Source of the DNA: Eubacterium sp.
Lineage (GTDB): Bacteria; Bacillota; Clostridia; Oscillospirales; Acutalibacteraceae
Direction: 5' to 3'
Assembly (NCBI GenBank): GCA_022511185.1
Contig: JAFLSA010000002.1
Coordinates: 1 to 62,604, forward strand
DNA: 62,604 nt
Positions within the stretch are counted from its first letter, which is position 1. The number at the start of each line of letters is the position of its first letter. This document shows positions 37,823 through 47,018 of the stretch, piece after piece. Position numbers and translations under genes: made by a program. Under the pieces are notes generated by a model. That model made no database searches and had not been told where the DNA came from. It saw only the letters and a program-made list of their open reading frames with translations.

Positions 37823-38827
37823 ATGGAAACTAAAACTAAAACTAAAAAGAAAAAAGGCTTAAAGGCACTTGCAATTATAGTTGCTGTTGTTATCGTACTC
37901 GGCGTGCTCATAAACGTTGCAGGCTTTTATAAATCAAATCCTGATAAAATCAAAACCTATGACACGACCAATCCTTACATATTGGAAAAAACGGATATTT
38001 CAGGCCACAGGAGCGGCGGCGGTATCGCGCCTGAGGAAACTATGATGGCGTTCAAAAACTGCGCTGAAAACGATAATTTTTCCATTGACGTTTTTGAATT
38101 TGATTTGCATATTACGAGTGACGACGTGCTTGTCCTTCTCCACGATGACACGCTTGACAGGACCTCAAACAGCGAGGAAATTTTTGGCGAAAAGGACGTG
38201 CGCCCCGAAAACAAAACATACGAGGAATTGAGAACACTCAATATGGGGGCGAAGTTTAAAAACGAGCAGGGCGAAATGCCGTATGCCGACATTGCAAATG
38301 ATGAAGTCCCCGATGATTTGAAGATTTTAAGAATCGAGGACGTGCTCGATTATCTCACTTCCGTAGGTGATTACAAGTTTATCATTGAAATTAAAAACAG
38401 TGACGAGCTTGGCAAAAAGGGTGTTGACATTCTTCATCAGATTTTGCTTGATAAGGGTCTTATTGACAGGGTTATTTTCGGCACATTTCACGGTGAGGTC
38501 AGCGAATACGTTGACGAGAATTACCCTGATATGACAAGAAGCACGGGAATTATTGAGGTGCTTAAATTCTGGTGGGCAGCGATTACCGACAGCGATTCAT
38601 ACGAGCCGCCGTGTAAGGTTTTGCAGATACCGTACGGCAAGCCATTCCAGTATTTCGGCTTGAACACCGCCACAGCAACAGTTATCAACTATGCTCACAA
38701 GCACGATATGGCAATCCAGTACTGGACGATAAATGATGAGGACGATATGGAATATCTCATCAGTGTTGGCGCAGACTGTATTATGACAGATTATCCAGAC
38801 GTGCTCTATAACGTGATGAATAAGTAG
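37823..38827 (+). CDS. Glycerophosphodiester phosphodiesterase family protein
   Basis: GHRSGGGIAPEETMMAF, EFDLHITSDDVLVLLHDDTLDRT. Confidence 0.88.
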   Translation: METKTKTKKKKGLKALAIIVAVVIVLGVLINVAGFYKSNPDKIKTYDTTNPYILEKTDISGHRSGGGIAPEETMMAFKNCAENDNFSIDVFEFDLHITSDDVLVLLHDDTLDRTSNSEEIFGEKDVRPENKTYEELRTLNMGAKFKNEQGEMPYADIANDEVPDDLKILRIEDVLDYLTSVGDYKFIIEIKNSDELGKKGVDILHQILLDKGLIDRVIFGTFHGEVSEYVDENYPDMTRSTGIIEVLKFWWAAITDSDSYEPPCKVLQIPYGKPFQYFGLNTATATVINYAHKHDMAIQYWTINDEDDMEYLISVGADCIMTDYPDVLYNVMNK

Positions 38828-39373
38828 GTGAAGTTTATGGAAATTAAAGCAAGCTCAAAAATGGATTTAGCCTCTTGTAAAGCATTTTTCCAGGCAACAA
38901 ACAGTGCATATACAGACAGGCGAATGATTTTCCAAGGTGTTTGGGCTGTTATAACAGAGCTTTTGTTATTAGTCATCTATTTTACTTCGGCTAATATAGA
39001 TAACGAATTAATCAGAAAAGCCGTACTCGCTTTTTTGATTGTTTTGCCGATTCTTCAATTATTTGCCGTGATGATGTACTTTTATTTACCTAAGCAAACG
39101 CACAAAATGCTTGGAGATTATAAAGACGGTATAAACTCTTTTGTATTTAATGAGACTGATTTTACAGAAGTATCAACAATCCCTGACGGACAAAAAAGCA
39201 AAAGCTCGACCGTTAATTACAGCGATGTGTTAAAAACAATTGAAACTGATAAATATATCTTTATTTATATAAATATACGTCAGGCTTATATTGTTGAAAA
39301 AGAAACAATAGATAAAGACAAAATCGGAGATATCAGAGCAAAGCTTTCCGACAAAAAATATATTTTCAAATAA
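38828..39373 (+). CDS. YcxB-like membrane protein
   Basis: Two TM segments followed by NFT.. / YSDVLKTIETDKYIFIYINIRQAYIVEK, YcxB-like. Confidence 0.6.
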   Translation: MKFMEIKASSKMDLASCKAFFQATNSAYTDRRMIFQGVWAVITELLLLVIYFTSANIDNELIRKAVLAFLIVLPILQLFAVMMYFYLPKQTHKMLGDYKDGINSFVFNETDFTEVSTIPDGQKSKSSTVNYSDVLKTIETDKYIFIYINIRQAYIVEKETIDKDKIGDIRAKLSDKKYIFK

Positions 39374-39449
39374 ATTAACGGGTACTAAAAATCTGAACAG
39401 CTCCAAATTGTGGAGCAGCACAAAAAAGAATGACCATTATAAAAATTAC

Positions 39450-39483
39450 AAGGCGCTTGCATAAAATATGCAAGCGCCTTTTT
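39450..39483. terminator. Terminator between convergent genes
   Basis: AAGGCGCTTGCATAAAATATGCAAGCGCCTTTTT. Confidence 0.8.
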
Positions 39484-39495
39484 AGGTTTTATATC

Positions 39496-42400
39496 CTATT
39501 CTTCAGAAGTAGCAGTACCACTGAAATGGTTATTACGATAATATTCACTGCCGAGCCATACCTTGTCATTTCGGTCATGCTCGTAGATGACTGTTTTGTG
39601 TTCATCAATCGGGTCATCGTCATAATACCAAAGGGTGGTATCTGCTTTTTTCAAATCATTCGGGTAAAGTGTCCACTCTTCATCGTCTTTACCATAAGTA
39701 TCTTTGTTGTAATATTTCCATGACCAGTCGGAAACTTCCGTGACTGTGTATTCTCCCGGAGGAAGCTCAATTGTCGTTCCGTTCGGATCACTGCCCTTTA
39801 CAGATACGAAAATGTCCACATCTTTATCACCCAAAGTTTTTCCTGTGATATGGTAAATGAAGCTTTCATTACTCTGAGCACCGTCCTCCCTGACAGTCAG
39901 CAGGGTGTTGCCGGTCGTCAGACGGATAATCTCAACACGGTCATTCGTGTAGCGGTTCATATCCTGCGGATTTGAGTCGACATTTCCACGATGCGCATCG
40001 GAATCTGTAGACGATGTACCAAGGTAGAAGGTAACAGTTTTGTCTTCGGTGTCTTTTGTCGCATCGGCAATAAAGTCTTCGATATTCTCTTTACTGATTT
40101 CAGGAACAGACAAAACTTCTTTTTTACCGTCAACTTCAATCTCCCGCCATTTTATCTCAGGATATTCATTCGTTATATTAAGGCCTCTGAGCACAAGTGG
40201 ATTGAAATACTCAGTTGCATCCTTGAAGCGATTTATATTATCCTCATAATCTATCGTTGAGAAATGAAGGAGTTCACCTAAATCTACCAGTGTAACATCA
40301 TCTAATGAGAATTCATAAGTACCGATAGGAAGCTCAGAGATTGGTACAAGGTCGTCATCATCCAAGTTTTGCTTTTCGACTCCAAAGTATGCCTTGATCT
40401 CTGTTGCCTTTGCGTAGATACTTACGTAACCGTCCGGATCCGCATCGGGATCATTGTTTTCTATCGCCGCGCGCATATCCTCGATCTGCTCTTTGGTATA
40501 ATCGAACTCGAAGGTAAACGCAAATTTATCGCAGTAATCCTCCCACGGCTCGTTGACCTTCTTCTTTTGTTCTTTAATCTTTTCAGCTATATCAGTGTCA
40601 GTAAAGCTGCGTGTGGCATCCGCCGTAAATTCTGTTACAAAATCTCCGCCTTTGCCGAGAGCTTTTGTTGCCTCTTCCAGCTCGCCAATCAGCACCTTCA
40701 TTTCAAGGATAATATCGCCGCTGACCACATCAATAGTATAATCAGAGAAAGCCGTAAGCGTTCTGCCGTTGTTAAGGAACGTTGCATCACCGTAATCGCC
40801 GCTGGTACCGTCATCGGGAACTCCGCCCTCCGGCGTACCGTCCGGATAAATCAACTGTTGATCCTCAGGACAAGCAGGCTTGTAATCACGGTTCCACTGG
40901 TAAACATCTGTAGTTTCCGTAGAGCCATCAGATTTTTTAACTGTCTGCTTTTCATTGATAAGTACATCATTAACATAATGTTCTCTGTCATAGCCGAAAT
41001 CTTCTGTGAATTCTGTTTTATCGCCCACGATTGGAATATATCCGGCAAAAATTCCGTTTCTCAGGCGACCCGGAGTTTCATCGCCGTTTTCGTCTACCTG
41101 TGCAGCAATGATTGCTCCTTCGGGGGTCGTTACAGCAGCTTCGCCTACTGCCGCCCCATTTAAAATTTCCAAGGTATCCCCTACCCTGAGCGGAGTAAAC
41201 TCAACCGTAAGCGAATACATTACATGTTCGGTGTCATTTTTGACAAAGTCCTTGATTGGCTGATCGAAGCCGTAGTCCTTCGGGTCAGGATTAAGCTGTT
41301 CCCATCTAAAGGTCAGAATTCCAACAACGTCCTGTTCGTTTAACTCAGTACCCGTATTGTTATAGATAACTGCCGCTGTACCGTCGGTGTTCAGCTCAAC
41401 TCTTCCCGTCTTATTGTCGTACTTGACCTTCGGCAGATACATATACGGAACGGAAAATTCCTTTTCATATACTTCTTGATTATCGATCTTGAGCCAATCG
41501 GTAAGCAGCTCCAGCAAAGGCATATCCATTTCCGATTTGGCAGTTGAAGTCTTTGCTTTGTCATACCTTTGATAAGCGTATCTCTTCAGGTACTCAAGAT
41601 AATAGGTATCGGTGATATACTGATTCTCAATCTGAGTTAAAAGCTGCCTTGGTGAGATTACTTCGCCCATATATATGACGTCGTTGAGATTGGTCGTATT
41701 TATCGGCAAAAGCTGAACGTTTGCCGTCACTCGAGGGAAGCCCTTAGACGGGTATTCGTCTATTGGGTCATTATAATTGATGACCTGATCACCGTTTACC
41801 ATCCTTTGATTATATTGCTTATACATATCGTCCGTACCGGAGGATATGTAGCTGTCGGATACCTTCATCGTGACTTCAATTTGATCGTCTATATATCTTT
41901 GCTTTACTCGCGCTTGGTCTTCCGGCGAAAGTTGATTCCACTTCGTCGTCGATAATTCTAAATCAACTTCGTATTCCCCTACATAAATATTCTTTTGCGA
42001 ATCCTTAAGCCTGTCGAATTCATCACTGAATTTCTGCCTCATTTCCTTTTCATATGCATCATAAGCTTCCGGTGAAACGTCGGCAGGATGGAACAACCAG
42101 TTCATCTTTTTCTCGTTGCCGTTTGTGAGGATAGCGTTGCCGCCTATGAAGTCGTCCTTGGCGCGCAATATTACCTCAGCGTTCCAAACCGGCAGCAAAG
42201 ACGTTGAGTCGATAGGGGTGGACGGAATGGTCTGATCCAGCCACTCCAGATAATACATATCCTTACCCACGTCATATTTCAGATACGGCGTTCTGGCTTC
42301 CGGTGTTGTATCGCCGGAGAGGTGGAATACATATGGTTTTTCTGTTACAGGATTATTCTTGGTAACGTCAATGATGTCAGACGTGCCGTCAGCGTGAATT

Positions 42401-45400
42401 CTATTCACCTGTCCGCCTGCCTGCAGCTGCCACAAGGTGCCATCTGCATTTAGCAAATCAAAGCGTGGATCAATATAGTCCTGAATGGTGTAGCCTTCCA
42501 TCTTATCTACAATTCGCGCAAGGATATAATTTTGGAAGTGCTTCTCAATCAATGAAAGATCGTTTGAAGCGAAGAAGTAATCTTCACCGTTATCGTCTTC
42601 CTCGCTTGTACCGGCAACAGTAGTCAGGAAAGCCTTTGCCTTCTGGTATTCAGAGTTATTCTTATCGATCTCATTGTTTTCATCTACAGCGGGACCGCAT
42701 GGCAGATATACGGAGATTATAGTGTATCCTTCGTCTTTCAGCTCTTGTGCCTCACAGATGGGGTCGTGCTTACCGTTACTATAGTAGGTAGAGGTGGTAT
42801 CATCGGGATCGCAGTGATTGATATAATAAGTATTACCTTCCTCATCGGTAAACGTATGGTCAAGACTTCTCGGCGTTCCGGTTGTTTGGATAGAATTGTC
42901 AGAACCGTCGGTAAAGAAAATGACAAACTTTGGCGCATCAGGATCATTAATCCTATCCTTCAGAATTTCATTATACGCCGTGAAGCCCGAGGCAGCATAT
43001 GTGCCGCCGGTGAGAACGTAGTTGTATTGCTTGAACGTATCATCGGTAGGACTATAATCGTAACCGTCCGCAGTTCCCAGAGTTGATTGCGGGTTTTTGG
43101 GATCCGTGATACCCTTATCCATATTGCTGCCCTCACCGCGCTTTTGAGACATAATACCGGCAATCTCTTCGGCATCATCCGTCCAGTCCAGAAGCACAAG
43201 CTTCGACAACTCATTATCTTCTTTCGACAAATCAGCATTCGACACGTCGCTACTGAATTTAACGGCAGAAATCTTACTGGTAGGGGCCTGCTCACTCAGC
43301 CTTGTTGAAAAGTTTGCCAATACACGCTGAAGTGCCTCCGTCTTGACGTATTGGGCGTCAGCAAGCTCGTAAACGTACGAGCACTGAATACCACTGTCGG
43401 TGCCGGCGGAGAAGAAGCAGCGAAGATTGCCGTCTTCGTCCAGATAAAACGGTATCTGGGAGTGTGAGCTGTTAACATATTTCTCCCCCGTACCGTCGCT
43501 CGTTGTATTCTTTATGGTGCCGGGCCTATCCGCATTGTCGTAGCCGATGTTATTATCAGGGGTATTGCTGGCGATGGCAGTGGGCATTAACCTCTTTGCG
43601 GTTCCTAAATTTGCTACGGAGCCGTGAGTCATATAGTACCAACCGGCAGCGGAATCACCCGTTCCGGTATTCGCACGCGAACCGATGATATTGTTTCCTG
43701 CCGTGGCCATATTGGTATTTCCTGCGTATACAGTTCCCTCCCAATATGCAAGAGGCGCGTATTCTCTTGTATTGATATTACCGTCATACACGAAATAGTT
43801 GTATGCGGCAACGCCGAGAGGGGTATGAGCGGTGCTGTAAGGATTGAGAAGAACGCGGAGCGCGGTATTGTTCTTAATGAAAATTTTATTCCAGTTGACA
43901 CCAACAGTCACAGTGTCGATAGGTTTATTTTGGTTATGGGAGGCAACTAATTGCTCAACATCTTCTCCGCTCAGCGCGGTATCGTAGACAAAGACATCAT
44001 CGATATAAATTTTTCCGTTGTTGCCTGAGTAGACATCCACAATGCCATCGAGAATGATGTTGATGTCTTCCGTATTGAATTGCACACCGCCGTTCGGGCT
44101 TGGATTATCCGCTGACCTTGTGCCGTCGTTAGGAGCTTTGGGATTCGTGGCATTGTTGCTATTATTGATTGCGACTACGCCGTCCATATAGGAGATAACC
44201 CTGTCCTCTTCAAAGACAAGCGTAATCAAATGGCTATTCGTACTACCATTAAAAACGTTATTGATATTCGTGAGGGTAGTAGCGGCTCGAGGAGACGGGT
44301 GGTTGTTAGAAGTACTAAAATTATAGCCTGAACCTCCGGAAAATCTGGCGGAGGAACCCTGTTCTCGACGATAAGCGCGGTAATAAGCACTCGACGACAC
44401 ATTACCGGATTGAGGACCGACATACAGGATGTCAGCAAATCCACCGGTTTGGTTGACGCCCTCTGAATTCACCGTAAAGGAGACGGTAAAGGTATTGCTC
44501 GTGGGCTTAGCGTCCAACAGGACACCGGAAGCGTTGCTCTTGCTGATTTCCAGACCTTTATCGGTGACATTCAGGTTTTGAATATTATCTCCCGTGCCCG
44601 TAAAGGCGAAAGAATCGTTGCTGAAATCGGACTGGTCCACCAACGTGGCAGTACCGTCTTCCTGTTCGGGCGCACTGTTTGCCATCGGGTTGCCTTCGTA
44701 AATTATTTCCTCCTTGCCGTCCTCGACTGTTAGGCTATAGATCTGGATACCGCTGTTGGCACTGCCAAGATAATAGGTGCCCGGCTCTGTAATTTCTGCT
44801 CTTACCGGCGTGCTTGCGTTACCGCCGGGATGATCGACCCAAACTCGATTGTCTACCGCGCCCGTTTCGGGGTCTTCTTTCAGAAGCTGCAACCAACGAG
44901 TAGGTTGACTTGCATATATCGTCACTATGGAGGGATTCTCCGGAGATGCATTCACGATTTCAAAACTGATGGAGCGATATATATAACGGCCGGTATTCTG
45001 GTCAAAATGACCGGTCTTGCCATTAATATCATCGGTTTCACTCCAATTTTCGCCACTCGCTGTCTTTCGCATACCGCCGCCCAAGTTGAGATTGGCATTG
45101 ATGGGACCTATGACAGTGAAGTAACCGTCGTCGAAGGTTTTTATATCGGTAACTTCAGAAATACCGGTTCCCGACAGCGTATGCGTACCGGCCCGCTTCT
45201 TTGAAGTGCGTGGCGTAAAGGTATAATATCCAATCAGCTTATTCAGCTGCGGATATGCGGTTCTGACGTAATCATCTGACTGCTGCTCTTTTTGAACAGC
45301 ACCGATTTTACCGAAGAGGTAATCCCATTCAGATTTTGTAAATTCGCCGCACTTCTCATGTTCTTCCGGAAATTTATCACAAATTTCATCGCTGATAATA

Positions 45401-46662
45401 GTTATAAATTCATCAAGGAGACCCTCGTCGTCTGCAAGGCGCATAAGGAAATCCTTCAGCTCTTCACGCTTGGAGTCATTGCTTTCAAACACCTTATTGT
45501 CTTTGCTTACATAAATATACTTGTAGTACGCATTCAGACAATCCTCGTCCTCGCAGTCATCCCCCTTGCAGTTTTTTTCGTCGCAGTCATCATCGCAGCC
45601 CCTATTATTACATTCCGTTTCCTGTGTGATGCCGATCTTGTTCGCTATGACCTCATAAATGTTTACTTTTGTAGGAGTATCGGAAGTGAATGCCATACTT
45701 CCCGAAGCGTCCAGAATATAGCTGATTTGCGGTGCGTGACCGTCGATGTACCACGCTTCAAGATCTAATAAGAAGGTTCTGCCGTCAATCTGAACAAGGG
45801 ATTTATTAGTATGCATACCCTCGTTGGTGCTGTAGAATTTAACCAGTTCAACGTCTTCTTCTCTCACACCTGCTTTATCCAAATCCTCTAAGGTTTCGCA
45901 GGCTTTCTCGCCGTCAGCACTAATGTACTTAACGATTTCGCCGGCAGTATGATCAGCAGCACTGTCTTTATAAACATATATTTCGGCAGTGTCTTCTTCT
46001 GCGAAGTATTTGTTACCCGGGTCAAAAACTGTCCTATCGCTTGTACCGTAAACGGTTTTATTCCAGCTGCTGTAAAACATATGAGCTTTTACCAGGTGGG
46101 TTGGGGTGCCGTCTTGGGAATATGTAATCTTAATGGCAGTCGTATTGCCGTCACCATCTTCTTGGACTTCAATCGCGTTGCGTCCTGCGGACAACGATAC
46201 GCCGCAGAACTTCTCCAAATCATTGCCGTCATATTGGTCCCTCAGCGGCTTTACGTTAAGTGTTACGGAACCCTCCGACTTACTATAACCGGCCAGATAG
46301 GGAGATTGTGTTGTGTTGACAATTCGCAGGAGTTCTCCGTCATCCTGATTGACCAGATAAATATCAAACTGGTTATCGGGATCAGTTTCATTATGGTTAG
46401 GCATAATATACCCTTCGGTAATAACGAAATAATCGTTGCCGTCAAGCTGTGTATCTTCATTCGACAACGCGGCCTCCACATCATAATCCGTGTGCCAGTG
46501 GCGAATGATAAAATGCAAAGCATCGTCACGAACTATCAACTTCTCCTCAGCGGCATCTGCAGTGACGCCAAAGGTGTTGGTAGCTCCTATTGTTGTTAAA
46601 AGCATCACCATTGCCAGAAACAGTGAAATCACACGATTGTTTATACGATGTTTTTTCCACAT
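39496..46662 (-). CDS. Giant secreted VWA-like surface protein (2388 aa) with LamG-like insert
   Basis: Signal peptide; MIDAS-like YILDASGSMAF near residue ~320 and FVIFFTDGSDNSIQ ~900 aa later; LamG/concanavalin-like GKIYIDDVFVYDTALSGEDVEQLV. Confidence 0.75.
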   Translation of the reverse strand: MWKKHRINNRVISLFLAMVMLLTTIGATNTFGVTADAAEEKLIVRDDALHFIIRHWHTDYDVEAALSNEDTQLDGNDYFVITEGYIMPNHNETDPDNQFDIYLVNQDDGELLRIVNTTQSPYLAGYSKSEGSVTLNVKPLRDQYDGNDLEKFCGVSLSAGRNAIEVQEDGDGNTTAIKITYSQDGTPTHLVKAHMFYSSWNKTVYGTSDRTVFDPGNKYFAEEDTAEIYVYKDSAADHTAGEIVKYISADGEKACETLEDLDKAGVREEDVELVKFYSTNEGMHTNKSLVQIDGRTFLLDLEAWYIDGHAPQISYILDASGSMAFTSDTPTKVNIYEVIANKIGITQETECNNRGCDDDCDEKNCKGDDCEDEDCLNAYYKYIYVSKDNKVFESNDSKREELKDFLMRLADDEGLLDEFITIISDEICDKFPEEHEKCGEFTKSEWDYLFGKIGAVQKEQQSDDYVRTAYPQLNKLIGYYTFTPRTSKKRAGTHTLSGTGISEVTDIKTFDDGYFTVIGPINANLNLGGGMRKTASGENWSETDDINGKTGHFDQNTGRYIYRSISFEIVNASPENPSIVTIYASQPTRWLQLLKEDPETGAVDNRVWVDHPGGNASTPVRAEITEPGTYYLGSANSGIQIYSLTVEDGKEEIIYEGNPMANSAPEQEDGTATLVDQSDFSNDSFAFTGTGDNIQNLNVTDKGLEISKSNASGVLLDAKPTSNTFTVSFTVNSEGVNQTGGFADILYVGPQSGNVSSSAYYRAYRREQGSSARFSGGSGYNFSTSNNHPSPRAATTLTNINNVFNGSTNSHLITLVFEEDRVISYMDGVVAINNSNNATNPKAPNDGTRSADNPSPNGGVQFNTEDINIILDGIVDVYSGNNGKIYIDDVFVYDTALSGEDVEQLVASHNQNKPIDTVTVGVNWNKIFIKNNTALRVLLNPYSTAHTPLGVAAYNYFVYDGNINTREYAPLAYWEGTVYAGNTNMATAGNNIIGSRANTGTGDSAAGWYYMTHGSVANLGTAKRLMPTAIASNTPDNNIGYDNADRPGTIKNTTSDGTGEKYVNSSHSQIPFYLDEDGNLRCFFSAGTDSGIQCSYVYELADAQYVKTEALQRVLANFSTRLSEQAPTSKISAVKFSSDVSNADLSKEDNELSKLVLLDWTDDAEEIAGIMSQKRGEGSNMDKGITDPKNPQSTLGTADGYDYSPTDDTFKQYNYVLTGGTYAASGFTAYNEILKDRINDPDAPKFVIFFTDGSDNSIQTTGTPRSLDHTFTDEEGNTYYINHCDPDDTTSTYYSNGKHDPICEAQELKDEGYTIISVYLPCGPAVDENNEIDKNNSEYQKAKAFLTTVAGTSEEDDNGEDYFFASNDLSLIEKHFQNYILARIVDKMEGYTIQDYIDPRFDLLNADGTLWQLQAGGQVNRIHADGTSDIIDVTKNNPVTEKPYVFHLSGDTTPEARTPYLKYDVGKDMYYLEWLDQTIPSTPIDSTSLLPVWNAEVILRAKDDFIGGNAILTNGNEKKMNWLFHPADVSPEAYDAYEKEMRQKFSDEFDRLKDSQKNIYVGEYEVDLELSTTKWNQLSPEDQARVKQRYIDDQIEVTMKVSDSYISSGTDDMYKQYNQRMVNGDQVINYNDPIDEYPSKGFPRVTANVQLLPINTTNLNDVIYMGEVISPRQLLTQIENQYITDTYYLEYLKRYAYQRYDKAKTSTAKSEMDMPLLELLTDWLKIDNQEVYEKEFSVPYMYLPKVKYDNKTGRVELNTDGTAAVIYNNTGTELNEQDVVGILTFRWEQLNPDPKDYGFDQPIKDFVKNDTEHVMYSLTVEFTPLRVGDTLEILNGAAVGEAAVTTPEGAIIAAQVDENGDETPGRLRNGIFAGYIPIVGDKTEFTEDFGYDREHYVNDVLINEKQTVKKSDGSTETTDVYQWNRDYKPACPEDQQLIYPDGTPEGGVPDDGTSGDYGDATFLNNGRTLTAFSDYTIDVVSGDIILEMKVLIGELEEATKALGKGGDFVTEFTADATRSFTDTDIAEKIKEQKKKVNEPWEDYCDKFAFTFEFDYTKEQIEDMRAAIENNDPDADPDGYVSIYAKATEIKAYFGVEKQNLDDDDLVPISELPIGTYEFSLDDVTLVDLGELLHFSTIDYEDNINRFKDATEYFNPLVLRGLNITNEYPEIKWREIEVDGKKEVLSVPEISKENIEDFIADATKDTEDKTVTFYLGTSSTDSDAHRGNVDSNPQDMNRYTNDRVEIIRLTTGNTLLTVREDGAQSNESFIYHITGKTLGDKDVDIFVSVKGSDPNGTTIELPPGEYTVTEVSDWSWKYYNKDTYGKDDEEWTLYPNDLKKADTTLWYYDDDPIDEHKTVIYEHDRNDKVWLGSEYYRNNHFSGTATSEE

Positions 46663-46965
46663 ACTAACTCCTCCCGTACTTGCTCTATGTATCTGAAAGT
46701 GTTTTTCTCTATCATTTTATTTTTCGACATATTCGGAATTTTTGTCGATATAGTTAATCACTGTATTATATTATAAATAATTAAGAAAATCAATGTTTAA
46801 AATAAATTACTTTATAAAAAATATTGTTTATTTAGCCATAAACCGGCAGAATATTGCCCCACACTCTCTTTAATACTTGTGTTTAGGAGTCGGAATATCA
46901 GGGCAAATATTGAATGTATTTTTGTGCGTGCTATAATGGGATTGATAAATTTGAAACAGTAAAAA

Positions 46966-47003
46966 AACAAAAGGATGCAAATTTGATTTGCATCCTTTTG
47001 TTT
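46966..47003. terminator. Terminator hairpin of the GH31 operon
   Basis: AAACAAAAGGATGCAAATTTGATTTGCATCCTTTTGTTT. Confidence 0.75.
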
Positions 47004-47018
47004 AACCACAATTGATTC

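Noticed and set aside
40369-41163. 264-aa + strand ORF (and 45949-46599, 45292-45768, 44830-45204, 43624-43950)
   Set aside because: Antisense to the 2388-aa surface protein; odd composition, no RBS or family motifs; a by-product of a long coding frame.
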